A stretch of 59,755 nucleotides of DNA, taken from contig NZ_JACJVP010000020.1 of assembly GCF_014212125.1 (NCBI RefSeq), forward strand, positions 1 to 59,755. The letters run 5' to 3'. The notes beneath the pieces are model-generated. The model was not told the DNA's origin. It ran no database searches and saw only the letters and a program-made list of their open reading frames with translations. The first letter of the stretch is position 1. Each line of letters opens with the position of its first letter. This document shows positions 42,636 to 50,063 of the stretch, piece by piece. The translations under genes and the position numbers were made by a program. This DNA comes from Cohnella nanjingensis (GTDB lineage Bacteria; Bacillota; Bacilli; Paenibacillales; Paenibacillaceae).

Positions 42636-43945
42636 GCGGATGGCGCGGACGCGCTGCGCGCCGCTTCGGGGGAACGGCGCTAAGCTATCTTGTCTTCCTC
42701 GTCCTGGCGAGCGGCTGCGCGAAGAACGGCATCATCGAGAACGGAGCGGCCGTCGGCCGGCTGGACGACGCGCCCGTCAAGACGGTCGTCGTGTGGCACA
42801 CGTATAGCGACGAGGAGAACCGGGTGTTCGAAGAGAGCGTCATCCCGGCATTCGAGCGGGAGAATCCGGGAATCCGCATCGAGTCGGTGCGGCAATCCTC
42901 CAATCAGGAGTACCAAGCCGCCCTGATCTCCCGCGCCTCGGCGAACAAGACACCGGACGTCGTCCGGCTCGATTATGCCTGGATTCCCCGGTTCGCGAGC
43001 CATGGGCTGCTGGAGCCGCTCGACGGCTATCCGGGATACGGCGAGGTCGCGTCCCAGATCGGCGCCCGGCTTTTGGAGCTGAACCGGATCGGTGACCGGA
43101 CATACGGCTTGCCGCTCAATCGGAACGTGAAGGCCGCGATCTACAACCGTTCCCTGCTGGAAGCAGCGGGTCTGACGCGTCCGCCCGATTCGCTGCGGAC
43201 CCTCGTCGCGATCGCCCGCAAGCAGCATCTGGTTCTGGGCATGTCCGGTCTTGAGATGTGGCAGTCGCTGCCGTACTTCTTCGCGCTTGGCGGCAAGCTG
43301 GCGGACGACCGTTTCGCGAGGACGGCCGGTTACCTGAACAGCGAAGACAGCATAAGGGCCGCCGAGACGATGGCGGGCCTCTATCGGGAAGGGGTGCTGA
43401 ACCCGAATCTGCTGAACGGAGCCGGCGATCTGTGGTCGGAGGTGTCCGGGGGCGGGAAAGTGCTGATGATGGACGAGGGGCCTTGGTACTATAGCATCTT
43501 AATGAACGTCGCGAATCCGAAGGCCGATCTGCTGAAGACGACGCTGGCCGCGCCTTTCCCTTCGGACGGGGCGAACGGGCCGATCATCGGCGGGGAGAGT
43601 CTGGTCATGACGCGCGGCACCGTGCACAAGGCGGAAGCATGGACCTTTATCCGTTGGATGATGCGGAAAGAAACGCAGACCGCGATGTTCGCCGCCGGGC
43701 TCATCCCGACGAATGCGGACGCGTTGGCGGACGTGAAGGAGGCGGGTGCCGCGAATACGTATATGGACGCTTTCCTGAAAGGCATCGAGCATGCGTATTA
43801 CCGGCCGCCGCTCCCCCGGTGGAACGAGATCGAGAAGATCTACGAAGAAGCGATGGAAGACATTTTCCTGGGCGTTCGCGACGTGCGCGGCATCTTGAAC
43901 GAAGCGTCCGCCGCGATCGACCAGGTGCTCGCCTACCCCGGATAA
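42632..43945 (+). CDS. Second solute-binding lipoprotein, coupled to the two-component genes
   Basis: 437 residues, lipobox LASGC, then a family 1 binding domain with VWHTYSDEENRVFEES, DEGPWYYSILMNVANP and GGESLVMTRG. The motifs match the binding protein at 34020 closely, so the two are paralogues. The ATG overlaps the response regulator stop codon (ATGA), so it is made together with the sensor kinase and regulator and not with the permeases. That points to a role in presenting ligand to the kinase, though it could also be a second receptor for the same importer. No permease genes follow. Confidence 0.88.
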   Translation: MSGWRGRAARRFGGTALSYLVFLVLASGCAKNGIIENGAAVGRLDDAPVKTVVVWHTYSDEENRVFEESVIPAFERENPGIRIESVRQSSNQEYQAALISRASANKTPDVVRLDYAWIPRFASHGLLEPLDGYPGYGEVASQIGARLLELNRIGDRTYGLPLNRNVKAAIYNRSLLEAAGLTRPPDSLRTLVAIARKQHLVLGMSGLEMWQSLPYFFALGGKLADDRFARTAGYLNSEDSIRAAETMAGLYREGVLNPNLLNGAGDLWSEVSGGGKVLMMDEGPWYYSILMNVANPKADLLKTTLAAPFPSDGANGPIIGGESLVMTRGTVHKAEAWTFIRWMMRKETQTAMFAAGLIPTNADALADVKEAGAANTYMDAFLKGIEHAYYRPPLPRWNEIEKIYEEAMEDIFLGVRDVRGILNEASAAIDQVLAYPG

Positions 43946-44049
43946 GTACGGAAGCAGGAGATCGAGCGTTTTGGAGAGTGAGACCTCGGATGTTCGCCCG
44001 GTTGGCGAACAAGGATGGAGACCGCAAACGAGAGCGAGGAGCGAAGTCG

Positions 44050-45135
44050 ATGGATACGATACGGGTGGGATTGATCGGACTGGGCAGCATGGCCCAGGCC
44101 CACGTCAGAGAATTGGAAAAGCTGCCCCGATTCCGCATCGCGGCGATCTGCGACGTGCAGGAAGCGGCCTTAGCGGAATGGGGCGAGCGGCTCAGCGTCG
44201 ATCGGACGCATCGGCATGCGGACTATCGCGGGTTGATCGCGGATGAGGAGGTCGACGCCGTCGTTTCGATCACGCCTAACGTGCTGCATGCGGACATTAT
44301 GGCCGTCTGCCTGGCGGCGAACAAGCCGTTTCTCTCGGAGAAGCCGTTCACGCGAACCTTCGCGGAGGCGGCCGAGCTGCTGGCGCGCTATGACGCGCAT
44401 CCGGTGTCGGCCTTGATCGGATTCGGCTACCGCTATACGCCTGCGTTCCGGTTCGCGCGGGAGATGCTCGCGGAAGGACGGATCGGCGCGGTGCGTAGCT
44501 TTTCGATGCAGTATCTGCAGGGCTGGGGAGCCGCCGTCTACAACGTGCCGTACGTCTGGCGGTTCGACAAGGCCGTCACCGGGACCGGCACGCTCGGCGA
44601 TCTCGGCGCGCATATGATCGACTTGGCCCACTATCTGTTCGGGCCGTTCGAGGAGCTGTCCGCGCGGCTGCAGACGTTGATTCCCGAACGCAAGAGCCTC
44701 TCGTCGGACGAGATGCTGGAGGTGGAGGTCGACGACTTCGCCAGCTTCCAGGCGCGCATGACCGGAGGGGCCGCGGGGATCTTCCAGACGTCGCGCAACT
44801 GCATCGGCTCGGGCAACCAGCTGGAAGTCTCCATCTACGGCGATCTCGGCACGTTGCACGCGAGCACGCTGGCGCAGGAGCAGGTGATCTGGATCCGTCT
44901 CGACCCGGATACCGGGGAACTGTCGGAACAGAAGCTGCAGGTGCCGTCGCGCGCGCGCCGCGCGCTGTGGGAGGACTTCGCGGAGATGCTCTCCGGCGAG
45001 TCGGCGGACGGCTTGCCGGACTTCAGGGCCGGGTACGAGAACCAGAAGGTGCTGGAGGCGATCGTCCGCTCGCACGAGGCGAAACGTACCGTCGCGTTGG
45101 CGGAGCTGTCGGCCGTGGGCGGAAAAGAGGAGTAG
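44050..45135 (+). CDS. Gfo/Idh/MocA-family NAD(P)-dependent oxidoreductase
   Basis: 361 residues. The N-terminal Rossmann fold starts VGLIGLGSMAQAH, with the family's SEKPFTRTFAEA (the EKP motif, about residue 98). A GFO_IDH_MocA_C domain follows with GTLGDLGAHMIDLAHYLFG (the GxHxxD-type motif, about 185). Members oxidise or epimerise sugars and inositols; this one may process a product of the glucan locus. The ATG at 44050 follows GAGGAG. The gene follows the second binding protein by about 100 bases on the same strand. The TAG stop is the first repeat unit of a 13-copy pentanucleotide array. Confidence 0.85.
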   Translation: MDTIRVGLIGLGSMAQAHVRELEKLPRFRIAAICDVQEAALAEWGERLSVDRTHRHADYRGLIADEEVDAVVSITPNVLHADIMAVCLAANKPFLSEKPFTRTFAEAAELLARYDAHPVSALIGFGYRYTPAFRFAREMLAEGRIGAVRSFSMQYLQGWGAAVYNVPYVWRFDKAVTGTGTLGDLGAHMIDLAHYLFGPFEELSARLQTLIPERKSLSSDEMLEVEVDDFASFQARMTGGAAGIFQTSRNCIGSGNQLEVSIYGDLGTLHASTLAQEQVIWIRLDPDTGELSEQKLQVPSRARRALWEDFAEMLSGESADGLPDFRAGYENQKVLEAIVRSHEAKRTVALAELSAVGGKEE

Positions 45136-45195
45136 AGTAGAGTAGAGTAGAGTAGAGTAGAGTAGAGTAGAGTAGAGTAGAGTAGAGTAGAGTAG
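45131..45195. repeat. AGTAG microsatellite, 13 perfect copies
   Basis: Sixty-five bases are exactly 13 tandem copies of AGTAG. The first copy contains the TAG stop codon of the oxidoreductase gene. Because TAG recurs every five bases, all three frames close within the array, so slippage cannot open a longer protein. Confidence 0.95.
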
Positions 45196-45287
45196 GATGC
45201 TTCTAGCAAGTTTAGTTGCAGTCGGCGTGCGTCATTAGGTTCGATAAAGTTGTATTGCGAGATTCGCTCCTAGTCGTGTTCACGTAG

Positions 45288-45334
45288 AAAAAGGTGCCTG
45301 GTAGCCATCATGAGATGACTAGAGGCGCCTTTTT
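45288..45334 (+). terminator. Terminator after the dextran-type locus
   Basis: AAAAAGGTGCC and GGCGCCTTTTT form a stem with one wobble pair and T runs on both strands. Confidence 0.65.
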
Positions 45335-45349
45335 CGGCGGCAGCGGATA

Positions 45350-45530
45350 AACCGGTTTTATCGGCATACGCGAAGCAGAATCGCCTAGCGACGAGCTGTA
45401 AGCCGATATTTTCGGCTTACGCGCGGCGGAATCGCCTGGCGGCGAGCTGTAAGCCGATATTTACGGCTTACGCGAAGCAGAATCGCCTGGCGGCGAGCTG
45501 TAAGCCGATATTAACAGCTTACGCATTGTA
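45350..45530. repeat. 51-bp tandem repeat with nested palindromes, about 3.5 copies
   Basis: GAATCGCC marks starts at 45378, 45429 and 45480, exactly 51 bases apart; a partial unit precedes them. Each unit contains a hairpin of the type GTAAGCCGATA and TCGGCTTAC, with loop bases varying between copies. Identity between units is roughly nine bases in ten. Confidence 0.85.
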
Positions 45531-45655
45531 AGCTCAGCAGCTCGGCGTAATTAGCATGCGAATAGTCGCTCGATTCGAAAAAGGGGGGGTTGGCAGCCGA
45601 GCGGGAATGGTTGATAATGGGGCAGAAAGCGCATATCCCAAGGAGGTCTACGGCA

Positions 45656-47104
45656 ATGGGGAATACGGATCTAATCGGCAGCGCGCCGGAACGAGAGGGC
45701 GTGTCCTCGCGCGGGCTCGCGGCATTTCTGGAAGCGCTTGACGGATGCGATCAAGAGATCGACGCTTTCGTGCTGCTGCGGCACGGCCGCATCATTGCCG
45801 AAGGGGGCTGGGCGCCGTATTCGTCGACGCTGCCCCGGCTGAGCAACTCGGTAAGCAAAAGCTTCGCCTCCACGGCGATCGGCATGGCGGTTGCGGAGGG
45901 CTTGTTATCCGTGGAAGACCAGGTCATCGCCTTCTTCCCGGACCAGTCGCCGTCCGAACCTAGCGAGCACCTCGCGGCAATGCGGGTGAAGCATCTCCTC
46001 ACGATGTCGACCGGCCATCAGGTGGACACGTTGAACCTATTCGAGCAAGAGCTCGCGCTGAAGAAGGATTGGGTGCGGACCTTCCTGCACGCGCCCGTCG
46101 AAGAAGCGCCGGGCACGCGCTTCCTCTACAATAGCGGCGCGACGTACATGCTGTCCGCCATCTTGCAGCGCGTGACGGGCATGACGCTGTTCGACTACGC
46201 CAAGCCGCGCCTGTTCGAACCGCTCGGCATCCGGGAAGCGACTTGGCAGACTTGTCCGCTCGGGATTACGGTCGGCGGCTGGGGGCTCAGCATCTCTGCG
46301 GAGAGCTATGCCAAGTTCGGCCAGCTGTATCTGAACAAGGGGACGTGGAACGGCGAACGGCTGCTGAGCGAAGCATGGATCGAAGAGGCCACGGGCGTCC
46401 GCATCGCGACGGCGGCGCAGCCGGACGAAGATCATGATTGGGCACAGGGGTACGGCTACCAGTTCTGGCGCTGCCGTCACGGCGCTTTCCGCGCGGACGG
46501 GGCATTCGGCCAATTCATCCTCATCCTGCCGCGGCAGGACGCGGTCTTTGCCTTCACCTCCGCGATGTACGAGTCGCAGCCGATCCTCGATCTCATCTGG
46601 GCGCAGCTGCTGCCCTTGCTGGAAGGCGCGGATGGGCCGCTCGCGCCGGACCCGGAAGGCGAGCGCCTCCTCCAAGAGACGGCGGCATCCCTTCGGATCG
46701 CCGCCCCGCGCGAGATCGACCGATCGGCCACGGAACCGGCGGTCGACGGGCGACGTTATGCGTTCGAAGCGAATGGGCTTGGACTAAGAGAAGCGACAGT
46801 GACCTGCGGCGAGGAAGAAGTCGTCCTCGCTTGGACGAGTGAGCGGGGCGAGGCCCAGGTGCGTTTCGGACGCGGCGCTTGGGTCGTGAACGGCTCAACC
46901 GACGATCGCGCCGCTTGCGCGGCTAGCGCCACTTGGACGTCCGACGGAACGTTGAAGCTGACGATCCGGCCGCTTAGGACGGCCTATGTCAATACGATCG
47001 AGATTCGATTCGATCGCGAAGGAGAAGCGCAAATCGCGATCAAGCGGGACTACGACGTTTTCGTCTCGTCGCTAGGATCGTGGAAGGGACGCGCCGACGG
47101 CTAA
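45656..47104 (+). CDS. Serine beta-lactamase-related hydrolase (class C/esterase type)
   Basis: 482 residues. The catalytic domain (about 20-310) has the SxxK motif as Ser65-Val-Ser-Lys68 in LSNSVSKSF, the YxN-like Tyr158-Asn-Ser in FLYNSGATYM, and a late GYGYQFWRCRHGAF region in the place of the KTG box. A C-terminal beta-rich domain (about 340-470) follows. No signal peptide is seen, so it is probably cytoplasmic. Such proteins are usually esterases or peptidases and seldom true antibiotic lactamases. The ATG at 45656 is backed by a perfect AAGGAGGT; frames extend upstream to 45590 without start signals. Confidence 0.85.
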   Translation: MGNTDLIGSAPEREGVSSRGLAAFLEALDGCDQEIDAFVLLRHGRIIAEGGWAPYSSTLPRLSNSVSKSFASTAIGMAVAEGLLSVEDQVIAFFPDQSPSEPSEHLAAMRVKHLLTMSTGHQVDTLNLFEQELALKKDWVRTFLHAPVEEAPGTRFLYNSGATYMLSAILQRVTGMTLFDYAKPRLFEPLGIREATWQTCPLGITVGGWGLSISAESYAKFGQLYLNKGTWNGERLLSEAWIEEATGVRIATAAQPDEDHDWAQGYGYQFWRCRHGAFRADGAFGQFILILPRQDAVFAFTSAMYESQPILDLIWAQLLPLLEGADGPLAPDPEGERLLQETAASLRIAAPREIDRSATEPAVDGRRYAFEANGLGLREATVTCGEEEVVLAWTSERGEAQVRFGRGAWVVNGSTDDRAACAASATWTSDGTLKLTIRPLRTAYVNTIEIRFDREGEAQIAIKRDYDVFVSSLGSWKGRADG

Positions 47105-47149
47105 AGCGGCGCTCGCGCAGACGCTTGCCTTGGCGAGCTTCCCGCGTAC

Positions 47150-47189
47150 CCCCAAGCATGCTGCTCTAGTGGCAGCATGCTTTTTGGGG
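47150..47189 (+). terminator. Terminator between convergent genes
   Basis: AAGCATGCTGC and GCAGCATGCTT form an 11-pair perfect stem followed by TTT, lying between the hydrolase gene and the convergent ATP-grasp gene. Confidence 0.85.
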
Positions 47190-47214
47190 TTGCGCGTTCC
47201 GTCGCGTTCGGCGC

Positions 47215-47997
47215 TTATTTGGATTTGCGCTTCGGTATGCGTCCGAGCGCGCGGGCGTAACGCAGCACTTTGCGGTGCGTGCTCTTGTCCGGCAGATGCC
47301 GGAACAGGTAAGGGTCCGGGCTCGTGTTGAGCTCGATGATCCACGGCTTGTAGCCGGCGTCCAGGCCGATATCCGCCCCGACCATATTGATCCGCGGATA
47401 GACGCGGCTCAGTGCCGTCGCGGAGGCTCTGCCCACCTGTGCCAAGGTACGCTCGAGCTTGGCGATTCGCTGAACGCCTAGCTGGGGCTTCAGCAACGTC
47501 CGAATGCTCATCGGCGTGCCCCCGCTATGGTAATTCGTCACGATCTTGGCGGGATGGGAGAGGCGTCCGATGATGCCGGTCGCTTCCCAGGCCCGCTTGG
47601 CGTTTCGCTGAATCATGACGCGGATATCGAATCGTCTCCCGCGATAGGTGAGCAAGGGAATGCCCTTCTGCACGAGGTACGCGCCTTTGCGCTTGTGCCG
47701 GCCGATCGAGGCGAAAAGGGTACCGAAATCGCGGAACTCACGCCGTTTCTTATCGTGCTGGTAGCTGTACAGGGTTTTTCCGTTCTGCGAGCGCCGCTCC
47801 ACTCGCATCACGCCGTTTCCGAACATCCCCGAATTCGGCTTGATGTAGACCATCCGGTAACGCGAGAGCATCTCGCGCAGGGCGGCCGCCGTCATCCGCC
47901 GCGTATCCGGCACGTAGGACCGCACGTCTCCGCTGCGCAAAATGGCCTTCGTCTTGGCCCATTTGCTGTGGACCGTCAGGCTGCCGGATCGGCTCAT
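47215..47997 (-). CDS. YheC/YheD-like ATP-grasp protein, spore coat-associated family
   Basis: 260 residues of the YheC/D ATP-grasp group. ATP-binding features are YIKPNSGMFGNGVMRV (about residue 50), DIRVMIQRN (about 125) and the metal-binding GADIGLD / WIIELNTSPDP near the C-terminus. Bacillus YheC and YheD are linked with the endospore coat; their ligase reaction is not established. This copy is shorter than the 360-450-residue Bacillus proteins and lacks their N-terminal domain. The ATG at 47997 follows GGAGGTGATC. It stands alone, convergent with the hydrolase gene. Confidence 0.85.
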   Translation of the reverse strand: MSRSGSLTVHSKWAKTKAILRSGDVRSYVPDTRRMTAAALREMLSRYRMVYIKPNSGMFGNGVMRVERRSQNGKTLYSYQHDKKRREFRDFGTLFASIGRHKRKGAYLVQKGIPLLTYRGRRFDIRVMIQRNAKRAWEATGIIGRLSHPAKIVTNYHSGGTPMSIRTLLKPQLGVQRIAKLERTLAQVGRASATALSRVYPRINMVGADIGLDAGYKPWIIELNTSPDPYLFRHLPDKSTHRKVLRYARALGRIPKRKSK

Positions 47998-48079
47998 CCG
48001 ATCACCTCCAGCCTTAGTGTATTCTAGTGCGATGTACCCGGCGCTAGGCATCCGAGGATCATCAAGCCCGTCAATAGAG

Positions 48080-48118
48080 AAGCCCCGTCAGCGCCCGAAT
48101 CGGACGCAGGCGGGGCTT
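48080..48118. terminator. Hairpin after the LysM gene
   Basis: AAGCCCCG and CGGGGCTT enclose an inner GCG/CGC stem. On the minus strand it lies 100 bases past the LysM gene stop, beyond the 29-bp repeats. The T run is weak in both directions. Confidence 0.5.
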
Positions 48119-48132
48119 CTCTCCTATTCGTC

Positions 48133-48230
48133 GATCAACGGTGCAGTTTCTACATTCCCGAGATCAACCGCGATGTCTCCCCGTTCCTGTGATCAACCGT
48201 GCTGTCTCTCCGTGCCTGCGATCAACCGTG
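48133..48230. repeat. 29-bp tandem repeat downstream of the LysM gene
   Basis: GATCAAC starts at 48133, 48162, 48191 and 48220, exactly 29 bases apart. A typical unit is GATCAACCGTGCTG then TCTCTCCGTGCCTGC. The array abuts and slightly overlaps the stop codon of the minus-strand LysM gene. There are no unique spacers, so it is not a CRISPR array. Confidence 0.85.
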
Positions 48231-48614
48231 ATGACCGTGGTGCATCGCCGCTTGCTGCTGCATGGGAGCCGACATTTCCGAATAGGTTTTCTGGCAGAGC
48301 ATGTGCGAGATTCGGGGAATGTACACCGTCTCCCCCGCTCTCAGTTGATTCGGATTCGACAGATGCGGATTGGCTTCTTCCAGGATGGCATGCGGCATGT
48401 TGTAACGGTGGCAGACCGAAGCGAGCGTATCGCCCGCAACAGCTTGGTGCTGCGCGAACAGGGCGTCATCCGACTGCCCGTCGCGGAAGAAGGGAAAGCC
48501 GAACGGCGAGAAAAAGAAAAACGGGAACAAGAAACGGTTCGGGAAAAACGGATGGGGGAAAGGACGGAAGAACGGCCGGCCAAATCCGCCGCCAGGGAAA
48601 AAGCCACGATCCAT
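48222..48614 (-). CDS. LysM-domain spore coat-like protein
   Basis: 130 residues. The N-terminal half (1-45) is a low-complexity stretch of Phe, Pro, Gly and Arg, as in adhesive coat proteins. A LysM domain follows (about 60-102) with VAGDTLASVCHRYNM and LRAGETVYIP. The C-terminus is Met/Gln/His-rich and ends HHGHHG, a possible metal-binding tail. SafA-type LysM proteins bind spore peptidoglycan; this shorter protein could occupy the coat or cortex interface. The ATG at 48614 follows GGAGG. A 29-bp repeat array starts at its stop codon. Confidence 0.8.
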   Translation of the reverse strand: MDRGFFPGGGFGRPFFRPFPHPFFPNRFLFPFFFFSPFGFPFFRDGQSDDALFAQHQAVAGDTLASVCHRYNMPHAILEEANPHLSNPNQLRAGETVYIPRISHMLCQKTYSEMSAPMQQQAAMHHGHHG

Positions 48615-48765
48615 CGTGAAAACCTCCAATAGGGTCATTTGTCTCTATAGGCTATAGCATAGACCCGAATTCGGTGACGCATTTGGGCGAAAATGGGCTT
48701 GGTCCGGCCAAAGTCGGCTTGCGGGCATCTTGCCCCATTCGAAGAGCAGCGGGATTTCCATGTGG

Positions 48766-48779
48766 GGTAAGCGCTTTAT
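48766..48779 (+). promoter_or_regulatory. Possible cre site
   Basis: GGTAAGCGCTTTAT contains the palindromic AAGCGCTT core of catabolite-responsive elements but misses the outer TG and CA bases. It lies 75 bases before the first LacI operator. Confidence 0.3.
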
Positions 48780-48840
48780 TTTATCGGTCTATTCGGCAAA
48801 AAGCTAACATAGGGATAACAATCCCGTAATTCACGGTTGA

Positions 48841-48854
48841 TAAAACCGGTTTAA
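48841..48854 (+). promoter_or_regulatory. LacI-family operator O1
   Basis: TAAAACCGGTTTAA, a palindrome with the central CCGG of LacI-type operators and one mismatch to the second site. It overlaps a TAATAT hexamer. Confidence 0.6.
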
Positions 48855-48941
48855 TATGAGGCTTGTGCGAAAGATGACGCAAACTGCGATAGCCGGGGGT
48901 GGAAAAGCGAAAAAAATGCGGTGCACCCGTCTAAGTATCTA

Positions 48942-48955
48942 TTAAACCGGTTTAA
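48942..48955 (+). promoter_or_regulatory. LacI-family operator O2
   Basis: TTAAACCGGTTTAA, a perfect 14-base palindrome, 101 bases downstream of O1 and 62 bases before the LacI-family start codon. The pair would allow looping and autoregulation. Confidence 0.65.
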
Positions 48956-49016
48956 CGAACGGTCGTGCGACCCCACCCACCAACTCTCCGCCGGGGAGAC
49001 AAGAAAGGCTTATGAT

Positions 49017-50063
49017 ATGGCAACGATCGAAGATGTCGCGAGAGCGTCCGGCGTATCCAAAGGCACCGTCTCCAGCGTATTCAGCAAGAAACGCCCGATT
49101 AGCCGGGAAGTGACCGAGCGGGTGATGGCGGCCGCCAAGTCGCTGAATTACAAGCCGAATTATTGGGCGCGCAGCCTCGCGAGCAAGGCGACCCGGATTA
49201 TCGGAATCAACATTCCGGGCGAGAAGTTCAAATTCAGCCAATTCCACCTCTCGCTGCTCAACGGCGTCCTCGGCGTCTGCTACGACAACGGATACCGGCT
49301 GCTCGTCAATACGCTGCCGCTCTCCTATCTGAACAGGACCGAGCATCTGTCTACCGATCCGATCGACGGGGAGATCCTGCTCGATCCCCAGACCGACGAC
49401 CCCCGGATCGCGGAGCGGTTGACCGGTGAGATGCCCGTCGTCGTGATCGGCCGCCCGGCGCCCGAATTCGAGAACCGCGTCGCCTATGTGGATAACGACA
49501 ACGTCGGCATGACGGTCGAGACCACCCGGTACCTTCTCGGGCTCGGCCACCGCAGCTTCCTGTTCCTGAACGCGCCGGCACACCGGACCGTTGCGGACGA
49601 CCGGGCGCGCGGCTTCCTCGCCGCCGCGAGCGCCGCCGGCATTCCCGAAGCGTCGCGCAGAATCGTCTACAAGCCGGATGCCGACAGCTCGTCGCTGGAC
49701 TTCGGCTACGAGACGACGCTGCGCGCCCTGCGCGAGGAGCCGGACATCTCGGCCGTCATCGCGGATACCGATACGATGGCGCTCGGCGCCTACAAGGCGG
49801 CGGAGTCGCTCGGCATCCGCATCCCGGACGCCCTGTCCGTGCTCGCGTTCAGCGACGATTCGGTCTTCTCCCCGGAGTTCGCGCCGCCTCTCACGGGCGT
49901 CCGGCTTCATGCCGAACGGCTGGGGCGGGAGGCGGCGCTTCTGCTGCTCGAGCGGATGCGCGAAGACGACAAGACCGTGAAGCGCACGATCGTCCCGACC
50001 GACATGGTCATCCGCAGTTCGTGCGCGGCGCCAACTTTACCTTATGGAGGGATTCATTCGTGA
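49017..50063 (+). CDS. LacI-family transcriptional regulator
   Basis: 348 residues. The N-terminal HTH begins MATIEDVARASGVSKGTVSS and is followed by the hinge helix with YKPNYWARSLASK. The remaining part is a periplasmic-binding-like sensor domain with ADTDTMALGAYKAAESLGI. The binding pocket should recognise the compound imported by the downstream transporter. The ATG at 49017 is chosen on the canonical LacI N-terminus. The gene overlaps the next gene by four bases (GTGA) and two operator palindromes precede it, so it likely represses its own operon until inducer appears. Confidence 0.92.
   Translation: MATIEDVARASGVSKGTVSSVFSKKRPISREVTERVMAAAKSLNYKPNYWARSLASKATRIIGINIPGEKFKFSQFHLSLLNGVLGVCYDNGYRLLVNTLPLSYLNRTEHLSTDPIDGEILLDPQTDDPRIAERLTGEMPVVVIGRPAPEFENRVAYVDNDNVGMTVETTRYLLGLGHRSFLFLNAPAHRTVADDRARGFLAAASAAGIPEASRRIVYKPDADSSSLDFGYETTLRALREEPDISAVIADTDTMALGAYKAAESLGIRIPDALSVLAFSDDSVFSPEFAPPLTGVRLHAERLGREAALLLLERMREDDKTVKRTIVPTDMVIRSSCAAPTLPYGGIHS

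Larger units (their letters stand above)
45136..45655. other. Repeat-rich intergenic region
   Basis: 520 bases without a gene: the rest of the AGTAG array, about 90 bases of plain sequence, a bidirectional terminator-like hairpin (45288-45334), and a 51-bp tandem repeat (45350-45530). The final 120 bases lead to the beta-lactamase-like gene. Confidence 0.7.
48615..49016. other. Divergent control region of the LysM gene and LacI operon
   Basis: 402 bases. It holds two LacI-type operators (48841 and 48942), a cre-like palindrome (48766-48779), and a TAATAT -10-like hexamer overlapping the first operator. No further gene is seen; frames upstream of 49017 lack start signals. Confidence 0.55.

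Noticed and set aside
45131..45195. AGTAG array as a phase-variation switch of the oxidoreductase
   Set aside because: The stop codon lies in the first unit and every frame meets TAG within 15 bases, so copy-number change cannot alter the protein.
45656..47104. True antibiotic beta-lactamase
   Set aside because: SxxK and a Tyr-Asn pair are present, but there is no signal peptide or clear KTG box, and the C-terminal extra domain fits esterase/peptidase relatives better.
48133..48230. Regularly spaced repeats that could suggest a CRISPR array
   Set aside because: The whole 29-base period is repeated with no unique spacers and no cas genes are nearby.
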